From positions 35,633,053 through 35,697,052 of the forward strand of contig CM060732.1 in NCBI GenBank assembly GCA_030704615.1: a DNA stretch of 64,000 nt. Reading direction: 5' to 3'. Source of the DNA: Takakia lepidozioides. Lineage: Eukaryota; Streptophyta; Takakiopsida; Takakiales; Takakiaceae. The notes below the pieces were generated by a model, which was given only the letters and a program-made list of their open reading frames with translations, searched no databases and was not told the origin of the DNA. Shown piece after piece: positions 10,067 to 21,050 of the stretch (within the stretch, counting starts at the first letter, position 1; every line of letters starts with the position of its first letter). A program made the translations under genes and the position numbers.

Positions 10067-13000
10067 ATGGGAGCTGGGGAGAGATCGCAGGGGGGCGAGG
10101 CAACACAGTCAACTTTGGATACTCCTGCCCGGGTGCTGCGCTCACAAGGTGGAAGTGCATCGAGGCAGACGAGTCCTCATTCAACACCTCAGATATCGCC
10201 TCCGAAAAGCCCACCTAGAGTTCGGAAGCCGAGAAAGCAGAAGGAGCCCATGGCTTCGCCAGTAAAACCCCTAGGGAGACTGGAAGCGGAGATATTGGGT
10301 TTGCAGTCAATTTCAGAAAACACAGATGCGGTGGAGGCTGCTGGAGATGTGGGAGTCGGAACTGCAGAAGGGCGGCCCATTCAGCTGACAGAAGGAGAGG
10401 ACGATAACGTGGTACGACTTGGCGACGATCAGAACCTGCTGGAACTTGCGGAGGAGCAAAACCTCCAGGACAGTACACAGGCTGGTGAGAGGGGTGAGGG
10501 AAGTGACAGAGGTGATACAAGTAAGAAACTAGTGGCGGGTATGCTCATGAGCGCACGAGACATGAACATAGCAGCAAACAGTTGCTGGCAGAGACTCATA
10601 GCAACATAGGCCGCGTTTTGGGCTCCATGGTGTATCCGGAGAACCTCAAAGTTCCTTTGTGTCGCATGGTTAGCCTTCCAGTTGTAAGGCAAGCACTGCC
10701 AGGGGATATCGATCGACTGAAGCACAACTTCAGAGAAGGGTACAGACGGGGGTCGGCAGCATTCTACGTTTCCATCGAGAATGACCAGGGTGTCACAAGG
10801 GGCCCCACTGCAGAGGAGCTTCAGAATTGGGGCCCCCACTGGCACACTGTTAATGCCGAGTTTGAAGCCTATCTGAAGACTAATCCCACATTCGCACACA
10901 TGGAAGGGAAGATGTTCTTCGTTTGGGACGGGAACCACAGGATGCTTGCCTTGACAGAGTACATTGCTGAAATGCATCCGCAAGATATCAGTTGGCATTA
11001 CATGGTGGACTGCATTGTCGTGAAGGTGGACGTCAGGGACAGAGGACTGTTGAAGGGTGCCATGGCGGATATAAATCTGTAAGTATACAATTACATCCTT
11101 GTGTACTGCCTATTGCGGTGCCGAAATAGGCAATGTTCACCACTGTCATGCACTCTATGAACTGGAAATTGGATTGCTGTGCCGAAATCATATTTTCATG
11201 TTGTTTTTTTTCTCCATGGCAGGGTAACAGAGAGGGCCTTCGTGGAAACTCATCTGGCACATACGCTCTACAGAGTGCAAGAAGTGGGGACAGCTCCGCT
11301 GACGGACTTCCAAAAATCCCTCGATCCCGAGCTGTACAGGAAGTCCCTAGCGAAAGCAGATCGCACCTGGTACCGACCAACACTGGACGCCATGGTGGAG
11401 ATCCTCTATTCGGTGAGGTTCATCTCAAATTTCAGTATCAATTTAATGTTATTTGTTGCAGGGATCCGTGGCCTGACTGTATCTGCTGGGTATGGGAATG
11501 CAACGAACATCAGGGATGACTTGGCCTATGCCAAAAGGCAGTTCTTTGAGAATGATGCCCCCAACAAGGCGGACGCGTTGATAGAGAGTCATATTGTGCA
11601 GGCAGGGAAGCAATCCCGGACCAAGTACAGGTCCAAACTTGTTAAGCAAGTTGCAATCGCTGACCCTGGCCTTGGTGCCGAGTTCCTGGCGGAGATAGGA
11701 CTGCATTACTCCAGACCCATGAAACCGGAAATGTCCATGGAGAAACTTCATCACATCGCAGTGTCCTGTGTTGAGCCGGCGGAGAAGGTAAGCATGTGTT
11801 TATTCTTGTTTTGTGACTTCTCGCGATTCTTATGTTGGAGTTCTTGTCTGACCGATGTGAGGTGGCTGCAGACGAGGTGGCTGCGAATCTGGAACGGCCA
11901 TACAAACACGAAGCTGCTGTACCACTTTCCCATCGAGCCAACAGACGACAAAATGAACGACTGGCTCAATGTCATGACTTGGTGGCATCAGGTATAATTT
12001 TCTCCTATTCTGTGTTGGACATCGTCGCAATTTCAAAATCATGAATGTTTTGGAAACCTGCCATGATGCAGGTACTGACCCACGCCCAGGAGCAATTGGA
12101 CTGCAACACCACCACTTTCAAGTTACAGATCGACTGGACGAAGCCTGAGACAATGGAGAACTACGTGCAGTCCTGGCGAGGGCGCTTCGCAAACCTCTTT
12201 TTCAGAGAAATTGCAAAGGCAAGACGCAGCGTATACATCGAAGAGCAGGAGGGTGCCGACAAAGCGGCAATGCGTGTCCTGTTCAGGTAATCTGCTGACA
12301 ATGCATCCCCCTATTTGCAGTTTAGATGATTTGGTTAAGCAGCGATGGATATTGCGGCGCCAAAATATACCTCTGCAAGATGCGAGTTCTGGGTAATTGG
12401 GGCACGGTCCACTCCGTATTTCGGTGCCGAAATACCTTGTGCATTGACAACTTCCACTTGCATGATGCATCGGTAGAATGATTTTTGTTGAACTGCCTCG
12501 TGATTGCAGGTACATAAACTTTGCACTCATTCCGTCCGGAGCCATTCAAAGGGTTCCACCATTCTTCCTGGCGTGGAGGACACCTGGAGGTCGTGGAATG
12601 ATGTACACAGAAGTAATGGCGAAGGAGTGGCATGCCGAGCATTTGGTAGACTGCCCCTGGTATGTGGATCTCCCAAGTGGAACCGTTGACCTCTCGGAGG
12701 TTAACTTGAAGAAGGAAGCAAATGCCAGGGCTATGAAGGCGCAATCGGATCCCCAACCAGAGGACGCGGAAAGACTGAAAGCAGAGGAGGCAGCCAAGCA
12801 GAAAGCACTGAGAAAGTCAGCCAAGGCGGCAGCGTTGGCGAAGGAGCAGATGGAAAAGCAGGCAGCTGAGCAGCCCAAGGACAGGAAGAAAAGAACGCGC
12901 AAACAGGGGCAAGAGACGAAGACCCCACACCCAAGAAGAAGAAGCAGCAACACAGTCAGCCAGATGAGGAGGATTCCGACGACGATTTCCAGCAGGAAAA

Positions 13001-14975
13001 CACCCACGGGGCCACACCTCGTCCGAAAATTCACAAGGGCCAGCGCTCCGGGGGGTCGGCTGTGAAGAGATCACTATACGAGGATGCACCTGGCAGACCC
13101 TACCATGCGGTGCACATTGCGGGCAGGGAAGTCCTCAAAACACCCACAATTGTGGAGTGTGTTAATGAAAATTTCCTAACTGCTCTGACAAAAAGGCTGG
13201 AGATAATGAGATTGAGGAAGGCGATCGAGGCCCACCAGGGGAAGGGGAAGAGGAAGGCCACTGGCAATGATATGGAGGACACTCCTGGCTACACAAAGAT
13301 GATGGAGTATTTTGTGGCGATGAGCCACGGCAAAAAGAGCACAGTCGGGGGCAGGGCGGTGAAAGCCTCCATCGACATGATCCTTGTGGATATCCCGGAT
13401 GGGCAGGAGATACTGGGGCTGGGCTCAATTCCCTGGTGGAACAAGTACGACGAAAGATACTGGAGCCACACATTCGGGTTCGCAACCAACATGTTGGACG
13501 AGGTTGGCTGTGTTGTTGTGCTAGCAGCCGATGGAGAAGTCACTGAGAATGATATCAACGTATGGACGGGGAGAAGTGCAGCGCCCATCTTGAAAAAGAT
13601 CTGGACTTGCATCAACACGCAGGGTCTTCTCAACGATGGCTAGAAGGTATGCTGTGGTTCTCCTCTGCTATGTCAATTTCTGCGCCGAAATTGCCCCTGT
13701 ACGTGTAGGCCACCTCTGACGTTTTCATTTCCTTCTCTGCAGACTCTTATCTTTCAGGCATTTTGCTTCGTGAAGGAACATTCGAAATTCATATTACGTG
13801 AAGCAGGAAGACTTGTTGATTCCACAGTTGATCCACTAGAGTATAACGTCCTGTTCAACCATGTGGGAGAGAAGGACATTCTTTGTGATTTGTCGGGCAA
13901 GCCATGGAGGTATGGCAGGACCAGGAGTCTTGCATTCATCCAGACGCTTATGGAAACGTGTACGGATGTTGAAGGCAGGGTCCTTGACGTCACTGCAAAT
14001 ACAGGTGAGAACGTTAATTGAATGCGGCACCGAAATTGACACCATTTCCGTTTGTGTATGTTTGCTTGTGCGAGGAAGCGACTCATTCTTGAGTTTGGCT
14101 GTGGTTGTGTCGTATGAATTCGCAGGTGCCTGTATGTGGGCGGGAAGGATGTCGAACCGATTTGTGTTCTCATTTGAGGGGGATACGGCCTTGTACGATT
14201 ACAATTTGGCGGGCCTTCAGCGTCTGCCTCCGACTGAGGATCCCAAAAACGCAGAAGAGGACGTGGAAGGAGAGGAGGAAGATGAAGAGGAGGAAGTCCG
14301 GGAAATTCGTTCGATGCAGGGGCGCCCGAAGCCGCTTCCCCCAATGCCTGTCTTCGAGTGAGTTGCACCATAGTAAGTGTATTGGTTTCGGTTGTAGGGA
14401 CCATGCAACCTGCCGATGATTCCCTGTTTGAATTCTCTAATGTACTTCATTCTATGTTTGTGCGTATACTCAGCCTTGCAGAGTCGTCCGACGAGGAGAA
14501 GCTGGGAGACTTGCCCGAATCGGACCCTGTTGCAGAGGAGGAGACAGAATCGCATCGGCCATTCTTTGCCAGAAAATCGTTTCTCGCGAGTCCCCAGAAG
14601 CCCTTTTTTCTACCAGCCTATGCAGACACGGCTGCCAAAGAAGCCATCAGGAGGGAGGATAGGCCTACTCGGTTAGAGCAATTGACATACGGGAATGAGA
14701 AGAGAATTATAATGAGGCGTGAGGCCAAACATAGAATTGTGAAAGGCAGAGTAGGGAAGTTCGTAATAGAATCCGTGTCCGAGAGCGAGGGGAATGTTGA
14801 GGACACCTCCGCACCCAGGTGGACAGTTCCGGTTGGTGAGGATGGTATTTTTGAGGGGAGGGCTTCTCAGAGTAACAGCGGTAGCGGCAGTGCAGGTTCG
14901 GAGGCAGGTGGAAGGCAGCCATCCTTGCATGAGGCCGGGGATGCATCGGACAGTGATAGCGGATCCTCACCATAG
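10067..14975 (+). pseudogene. MULE second gene: ParB-like region plus permuted amino-methyltransferase-like fold
   Basis: The gene is multi-exon (clear donors and acceptors near 10521, 11079/11222, 11413/11461, 12290/12509, 14005/14125). It starts at MGAGERSQ with a low-complexity basic region. A ParB/sulfiredoxin-like segment follows with FVWDGNHRMLAL near 10920-10960. Then come an Ala/Lys-rich helix and basic stretch, an acidic patch, and a region ordered like beta-class N4/N6 methyltransferases: ILVDIPDG near 13380 at the place of DPPY, then hydrophobic strands, then VLDVTANTG across the 14005/14125 splice (motif I-like) and FSFEGD. An acidic Ser-rich tail ends at 14975. A one-base frame change lies near 12900. 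A TAG at 13641-13643 interrupts just before a donor. Function is inferred; the altered DPPY argues against ordinary catalysis. Confidence 0.6.
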
Positions 14976-15603
14976 CGAAGTCTCATTTGGATCCTTTTGT
15001 TGTACAGTTCTGAAACACTTAATGAAAATATTGACGATTTGAAAAATCATTGTGTTCAGACTGCTTGTCCGATTCCCTACATTTCTTCCGCCAACCAAAA
15101 TGTATAATAAAAGCAGAAGAGACGCAAACTTCAGTGAAGAACCCTACAAGTAATTTATGCACACCATCGAGCCGAGAACTTGAAGCCATGAAAACCCTGC
15201 CGTTTCTAACATTCCTATTGGGAAATTTGGCGCCGAAATAGCCCAGTGCGCGCCTTCGTTATATGGGCCTCAAAAATTCCACGGATGAATTACTGTACCA
15301 AAATATCGCGATGGAAGCCTTTAGCACAAGGCACTTCAGCACATTCCACTTGGGTATTTTGGCGCCCAAATAGCCCGTTCTGCGCCATTAAATACCGCAC
15401 TATATCACATTTTAAGAGGTAATTTCGGTGCAGAAATACCCCGGTGGATGTCTTCAAAACACCATTTTAGCACACTTCTCTTGGGAATAACGGCGCCGAA
15501 ATACCTCATTCCGCATCCTGGACCAGGAGAAACAGACCCTATTACCGAGGTAAGAGGACATAACACCGTCAATAAAGGCAGGAAAATTCCAATTCCGCGG
15601 ATG
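14976..15603. other. MULE right flank, noncoding, dispersed palindromes
   Basis: The stretch contains AATAAA-like signals (near 15108) suited to the 3' end of the second gene, and spaced palindrome or half-palindrome sites (near 15230, 15360, 15425, 15490). It is almost identical to copy 2 (28947-29570), far more so than other parts of the two elements. Confidence 0.6.
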
Positions 15604-15675
15604 CCCGCTCATGAGCTCATAGGCTCATAGGCTCATAGGCTCATGCGCTCATGCGCTCATGGAATAGCAACCCCC
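15604..15675. repeat. Right terminal inverted repeat of MULE copy 1
   Basis: It runs GATGCCCGCTCATGAGC, then about five GCTCATAG or GCTCATGC units, then GGAATAGCAACCCCC. Read backwards it matches the left end from CTATTCC inwards. The outermost bases (GGGGGTTGC on the reverse strand) differ from the left end of the same copy (GAGGTTTAC). Confidence 0.85.
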
Positions 15676-15787
15676 TCACCGACAAGTCTATGAGAAATTC
15701 TTTCTTATAGCTATGCATCATATACAGCCCTGACCACAAATGACAGCCAAGACAACGGTGGCTAAAAGAAGTTGAGTAGACACCTAC

Positions 15788-16826
15788 GTTCTCTTGGATG
15801 ACAAACCCAAAAATGGACACCACGTCGACCCCTATAAACCCATAGTACGTGCTCAAATCCAAAGTCCTCTGCAAGAACAAATGAACAAAAGCATATTGAA
15901 TCCATTCCTGATATGTGCAGCCATGAGAAGCTTAGTTGCAGCTTCAAGACACAAGGGCTTAAGGAGAAGTGTGCTATTTGGAACCTCTAGAGGGCCAAGA
16001 ACAAGTTTCATTGTGAAACTTTTAATCACATGCATGCCTCAGCCACAATTACAAGCTCAACTAGAATCATCCCGTATCAGAACCTCCAAAAAACTATGTG
16101 TATGGGGAAAATGACTGTTCCTCGTCGAAAAGTATTGATTGCATAACATCATCAGCTACGATAGCATGCGAATAGCATGTACCTGCATACATGTACATTC
16201 AATGAAAGAGTGACAAGTCAATGCGCCAGAGCACAATCTATTATAAGACCTTGTGGGATCTTGACGAAGTAAACTAAGAGGGGAAAAAAAATTAGACCTC
16301 TGAGAGCAGTATCCATAACTTTGATGACAATTGTCCTGAGAGGCCAACATTGCAGACATACATCTGCCCCGCTGCAACAATGGCAAATGTCATCATAGTC
16401 TGTCATATCCTGCCAGAACTACGACCCCTTAAGCACAACTTTAAGACAGCATGCCCTCTCAGACACGCAGCTTCATTCTTCTGCTTTATTTCATTGAAAG
16501 GGCGGGGGCATCCCCCTGATTGGGGTTGCATCACAAAGCCGATGTCCTGAATTTGTGAGCACTTTAACTTTTTCTATCATATTTTGTCCCATGGGCTCTC
16601 TCTCTCTCATGGGCGAAGGCAAACGACGTCTTATGAGTACATTCTCTCTCATGGGCAACAGTTTTAGTTTTTTCATATGTTTTTTTGGTTGATATATTTG
16701 TGTCACATGCACATAGAACTTTCAGATCAGGGCCAGAAGCTCACAATGTCAAAAACAAACTCCCTCTCCATAGGAGACAAGACTCGGTCTGCTCCCAGGC
16801 TTGAATTATGTTGTCCTCTTAGCAGG
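15788..16826 (-). CDS. PRIM1: DNA primase small subunit, exons 4-6
   Basis: Primase makes RNA primers with DNA polymerase alpha at replication forks. Exon 4 (16745-16826) encodes [14 protein letters not shown]. Exon 5 (16298-16409) begins DMTDYDD and continues [14 protein letters not shown]. Together they give the catalytic Asp cluster FDIDMTDYDD and the Cys-rich zinc site. Exon 6 (15788-15868) gives [12 protein letters not shown], then [10 protein letters not shown], the conserved nucleotide-binding motif. Junction phases between exons 5 and 6 fit. Exon 4 holds one extra base after PAK, so the frame breaks unless that is a sequence error. The exons upstream lie 19 kb away behind a Ty3 element, and MULE copy 1 begins 112 bp past the donor of exon 6. 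The gene is recognisable but probably not functional here as assembled. Confidence 0.85.
16614..16642 (+). mobile_element. Tiny LINE 3' end with target duplication
   Basis: About 29 bases (GAAGGCAAACGACGTCTTATGAG and six more) match the extreme 3' end of the LINE family at 52-57 kb. They are flanked on both sides by CTCTCTCATGGGC, a perfect direct repeat of at least 13 bp. The insert lies in the intron between primase exons 4 and 5. Confidence 0.7.
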
Positions 16827-16963
16827 CTGCAGCACCACTACATTCAATCGATATGTAGCCATAAACTGAGATGTAGTGAAGAGACAAGTCATCATCCTCA
16901 CTGCTCCATGTTTGTAACGTAGACTTAAAAACCCAAGTTTACACCAAACAAATGACTTCATTT

Positions 16964-17053
16964 GTCTGTCGTGCGCATACATATCGCTACACAACTACAT
17001 CGCTGTCCAAACCACACCATATATATATGCACAATAAAGTAGTCTGCCACAAT
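16964..17053. repeat. About 90-bp repeat A outside the 3' LTR
   Basis: The stretch from CTGTCGTGCGCATACAT to GTCTGCCACAAT is repeated at 17410-17498 with two differences. The two copies bracket the 355-bp LTR-like repeat. The 5' LTR-like repeat has no such flank. Confidence 0.85.
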
Positions 17054-17408
17054 TGATTGAGAAAGCTAAGAACACACACTCTCAACACAAGAAATATGAA
17101 ATCCATCGCTATCACTCTTTGAAATAGTAGTCGAGCCAGGGGCACCCCAAGCTATGGGGACTCCACCCCACAACAACCTACACTCCCATCATGAGTACAC
17201 TCAGATCTAAACGCATGCAGGAGCTCGGTCGCGCAGGCTCAACTCGAGAGAGATGAGCCACGCGACTGCCGCTCTCGTGAAGATAAGGCCGTTTAGGTGT
17301 CAAACTAAACTTGACACCTGATTTAACACTTGACCTAAATCCAAGTGTTAAATACAAATAACTAGCTTTATTCTAGTTGTTTTCACACTGTGCTTATTTA
17401 ACTTGACA
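17054..17408 (-). repeat. 3' LTR candidate of the Ty3 element
   Basis: This 355-bp direct repeat begins TG and ends CA on both strands (TGTCAAG...CAATCA on the element's sense strand). It matches 35898-36252 with only about three differences. Its position downstream of pol on the minus strand fits a 3' LTR. There is no obvious 5-bp target duplication, and the purine-rich tract (GGGGGGCGA near 17500) lies one A repeat away rather than next to it, so the true LTR border is uncertain. Confidence 0.65.
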
Positions 17409-17409
17409 A

Positions 17410-17498
17410 CTGTCGTGCGCATACATATCGCTACACAACTACATCGTTGTCCAAACCACACCACATATATATGCACAATAAAGTAGTCTGCCACAATC
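17410..17498. repeat. About 90-bp repeat A inside the element
   Basis: Second copy of the repeat at 16964-17053. On the sense (minus) strand it directly follows a polypurine-like run AGGGGGGCGA and starts TTGTGGCAG, which is how an LTR start looks. It may therefore be the true beginning of the 3' LTR or of a relic of one. Confidence 0.7.
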
Positions 17499-18366
17499 GC
17501 CCCCCTAGCTGGTGGGTAGGTCCCTCTACCTCCAGATAGCTACAAGACGTAATAGCCATAGCCGTACTAAGTCCTCTATCACTGTCCCTATCGTACTCAA
17601 ACTCTATAGACCAAGAGGCCGGGTACAAGAGTAGCCCCATCGTTAGTCGCCGTCTTGCAATCTGTGAACTTGAGCCAGGACTTCGTGTATTCAAGGTATC
17701 CTGTAGCTGGGCCTTGCGTTGCTTGTTAGCCTTCCATGGTTGTATCCACTCCCACTATCCAATGCATTGTGGACATAACTAATCCCCATCCGGAACCATC
17801 TCAAGAGGTGGAGTCAAGCATCCCATATGCCAACCTCTAGAGCATCGATCACACACCAGCATTGTGGCTGCCCCTTTAGCAGACCCACACAACATGCACC
17901 TCAAACCTGTAGATACCACTGCCAGGTTTGGGTCAATCTTGCCATCGACATTCGGAAGGTGACATGGCGCACAATTACGCACATGGTCCTTCCAAGTTAT
18001 GCCATCCTGACCCTCCAAGACCAAGACGCCTGAGGGCAAGACCTCTCGAACCCTCAAAATAACACGTCCTGCAGTCACATCCAGGGTCGTAGCAGCAGTC
18101 TGCTGCAGATAGACATAGTCACCAGGGTTGAATCTCCGAACCCCAGGACGATAGCCCCCACCACGTATGGTAGCATACCTCAACGTATCACGGTGTTGTG
18201 CAATGGCAAGGTTCTCGAAAGCCATGGGCATGACTCTCTTGAACAACTCTACACGCTGCTCACATGCATGTGCCCACACGTCCGGATCGTCAAGGTTAAG
18301 AACTGTAGCAGCTTCTCTGCGAATGGATGTAGGCAAATCCGGCTCTCGGCCAAAGAGAAGAAATTA
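17431..18366 (-). pseudogene. Integrase C-terminal part with PHD finger
   Basis: The frame continues from integrase after a TAA at 18364-18366 (SP*FLLFGREP). It has an SH3-like segment (RRFNPGDYVYLQ) and then a PHD finger: CMLC, nine residues, CDRC, four residues, HMGC, LTPPLEMVPDGD, then after a stop CPQC. PHD fingers read histone H3 tails. The TAG at 17779-17781 replaces the tryptophan normally found in the GDW-x-C part of the motif (TGG to TAG). The frame runs on with a second stop and ends near the purine-rich tract at 17500. Plant Ty3 elements often have a chromodomain at this place, so a PHD finger here suggests chromatin-guided integration (inference). Confidence 0.8.
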
Positions 18367-19080
18367 TGGTGAGAAGGAGGCAAGTGATGCTTGCTTGCTG
18401 AACCTGTAGCCCATGGCTAACCAGAGTAACTGAAGGTCCCAATCTCCTAGGTGTCCCTTCTGCAAGCCATACTTGCGCAAACCCCTCTTTACTGTCTGAA
18501 CAACTCTCTCTGCCAAGCCATCGGCTTCAGGATGATCCCGAGAAGTGGTGCGGTGGTCTATCAAGGCCTTGTCACACAAAGCCTGAAACTCCCCCAAGAA
18601 CTCTCTCCCTTGGTCCGTGAGTACCTCAGCTGGGGCACCGAATCGGCTAAGCACACAATCCAAGAATGCATACGCAGCTCCCTCACTAGCCTTATCAGGC
18701 AATGGAACCAATTCAATCCACTTGGAGAAGTGCTCCACCATCACCAACACGTACTTGTTGTGGCGCATGGTCAGTGGCAACGGCCCTGCGAAGTCAAGAC
18801 TCCACCTGTAGCCCAATCCCATGATCGGAAGAGGGTGCAATTGTGGAGTAGGGGCGTTGAATGAAGCACGCACCCTGTCACACACCATGCACCTAACCAC
18901 AAATTGTTGCACCTCTGTGTGCATACCACGCCACCAATACTGCCCCTGCAGTAGACTATGAGTGCGTCGCACCCCAAAATGCCTCAACTCCTCATGGGCA
19001 TGCCGCACTAACCGTGCCCGCTATGTTGGGTGAGGCACAATCCTCACTCGACCATCCTCCCACACTCGGAGCAGGTGTGT
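18367..19080 (-). pseudogene. Ty3 integrase catalytic region
   Basis: Integrase inserts the retrotransposon cDNA into chromosomes. The zinc-binding HHCC set is visible as HAHEELRHFG and CMVCDR. The catalytic triad follows as WSLDFAG, VLTDQGREF and HPEADGLAERVVQ. A TAG at 19021-19023 (HPT*RARLV) interrupts between RNase H and integrase. Restoring glutamine (CAG) would give a normal reading. Downstream a TAA at 18364 splits the core from the C-terminal region. Confidence 0.88.
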
Positions 19081-20894
19081 CCCCTCCCACTTGAACCTCT
19101 TGGCTCGTTGTAGGATCCGATCCCTCTCCTTGGTAGTCACAGTGGCTGTAGTGTCTCCAGTGCGGAGGTAGTCCAACACAACTGAATCCTCATGTATATC
19201 TTTGGCGCCACCTTGCTCATTGCTGGCCTCAGGGTCCTCAGATACTTGATCTACAGTCATCCCTGTTGCAGGTCCAACCTGGCCTTCCGCTGCCAAGATA
19301 CACAGAAATGCAGATGCATGCCATCCGGGCACCATCTCCTCGTCTGTCTCACCATGCCACCGAGCTCCAGTGTCATCCTGCTGGCTCGTGCATGGATTGC
19401 GACTCAACCCATCTGCATTGCGATTGACCAAACCCGGTCGATGCACCACCTGAAAGTCATACTCTTGAAGGATGAGTGCCCACCGTGCAAGCTTCCCCGT
19501 AAGCTTGTCTGACTCCATCAACCACTTGAGTGGTTGGTGATCCGTGACAAGGGTGAAGAGATTGCCGTATAGATAGCACCGGAAGTGTGCCACGGCCCAC
19601 ACTACAGCTAAGCATTCTCCCTCATATGAGCTATACTTAGACTCTGCAGCATTGTTTGAGCGGCTAGCATAAGCCACTACGAACTCTCTTCCCTCATCAT
19701 CCACCTGTGTGAGCACCGCTCCAAGCCCCAGCATGCTCCAATCGTATGCAGCTGAAAAGGACGCCCCCTGATAGGTCATCTCAAGATGGGCACCGAGGTC
19801 AACCTCGCCTTGAGCTCTTGAAAAGCTTGTTCTTGCTCATCTTCCCACTGCCACTCCTGGTCCACCTTGGTCAGCTTGGTTAGAACCTTTGCAATGGCAC
19901 TAAATCCCTTAACAAACCGTCTGTAATAGTTTGCTAACCCCATGAAAGCTCGAACTCGGCTCACATCCGTGGGGCGTGGAACCTGTGCAATGGACTCTAC
20001 CTTAGTCTGCTGTACCCCCAATCCTCCAGGATATATCATGTGACCCAGATACTCAATCTGGTTGTGGAAAAACTTGCACTTGCCCGGATGTAACTTCAAT
20101 CCGTGCGTCCTCAAGCGCTCAAATACCCCCTGAAGGTGTCTCTCATGCTCCTCCACCGTAGCACTAAAGATGATGATGTCATCTATGTAGCACCGAGCAA
20201 ACTCCACCCCTGCTAGAATCCTGTCCATGACTCTTTGAAACTCAGCGGGAGCGTTTTTAAGCCCAAATGGTAAGAACCGCCACTGGTATAGGCAATCCTT
20301 CCCGTGCTCATTGATCCCCCAGAATGCCGTCTTTTGCTTATCCGCCTCCTTGATCGGCAACTGGTGATATCCGGATCATAAATCCAACGTGCTAAAGACC
20401 TTGGAATGCCCAATGGCATCAAAGATCTCCTCTGGTGTCGGCATGGCATACCTATCGGACTTGGTCTGACGATTTACAGGCCGGTAATCACCACACATAC
20501 GTCTCTCCGTCCAATTGCCATAGATATCTTTCTTGGCTGGCATCACTGTGGCTGAAGCATACTCTCCACCAGAGAGCTCCACCAAACCTGCCTCCCAGAG
20601 ATCTTGAGTCCTCATCTGAATCAAAGACCTCTCCATGTCACTGTATATATAGGGTCTCCGAAAGATTGGCGTGTCAGTGGCCAACTCAATACGGATCTCT
20701 TGACCCTTCAGTGCTCCCAAGTCCTTCAAACTGAAGGCAAAGCAATTCCTGTAAGCCCTCAGGAACCGCCGTATACGTCGTCTCTCTCCTCCGGTGACAA
20801 TGGGTCCAATGTCAGGCTCCCAATTGTCCTCCGTAACTGCAACCTTAAGTCCAGTGGGCTGTAGAGGACGTGTCCCGTAGTTGCTATGCTGCAA
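19081..20894 (-). pseudogene. Ty3 reverse transcriptase and RNase H
   Basis: The reverse transcriptase shows MPAKKDIYGNW, RMCGDYRPVN, FSTLDL*SGYHQ, WRFLPFGLKNAPAEFQR, the catalytic CYIDDIIIF, and LGH. The RNase H part shows WSMLGLGAVLTQ, YEGECLAVVWA and VTDHQPLKWL. A TGA at 20376-20378 sits in LDL*SGY, where arginine is usual. A second TGA at 19776-19778 sits in ILR*P. Both fit CGA to TGA. A one-base loss follows near 19760 before DWS. The frame upstream of 20894 is also broken near 20930, separating this part from the methyltransferase. Domain calls are secure; activity of this copy is excluded. Confidence 0.92.
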
Positions 20895-21050
20895 CCTCTT
20901 GAGCAGTACTTCCTTCCTGCTCAGTCAATGACAAGGCCTCATCCTGCCCCATCATCTCATCATTGAGAACCTCCTATCCCGAGAAGAATCCCCAACCTCA
21001 TCCATCACAGCTGCCTTGGCTGCCAACTCCCTCTGAACCTCGAGCACCTC

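Larger units (their letters stand above)
2010..15675. mobile_element. Giant Mutator-like element (MULE), copy 1, 13.7 kb
   Basis: The element has inverted termini rich in GCTCATGAGC, a minus-strand transposase gene with MULE landmarks (DDE-type core, CxxH, SWIM zinc finger), a plus-strand second gene and a small plus-strand ORF near the left end. A shorter copy at 22290-29638 defines the borders and shows a 9-bp target duplication, the length typical of Mutator elements. This copy has no visible target duplication. It begins 112 bp beyond the splice donor of primase exon 6. Both major genes carry premature stops or frameshifts, so it is probably not autonomous now. Confidence 0.88.

Noticed and set aside
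2010-15675. Helitron or Maverick/Polinton identity for the large element
   Set aside because: There is no Rep/helicase, polymerase B or capsid. It has terminal inverted repeats, a SWIM-type MULE transposase and a 9-bp duplication.
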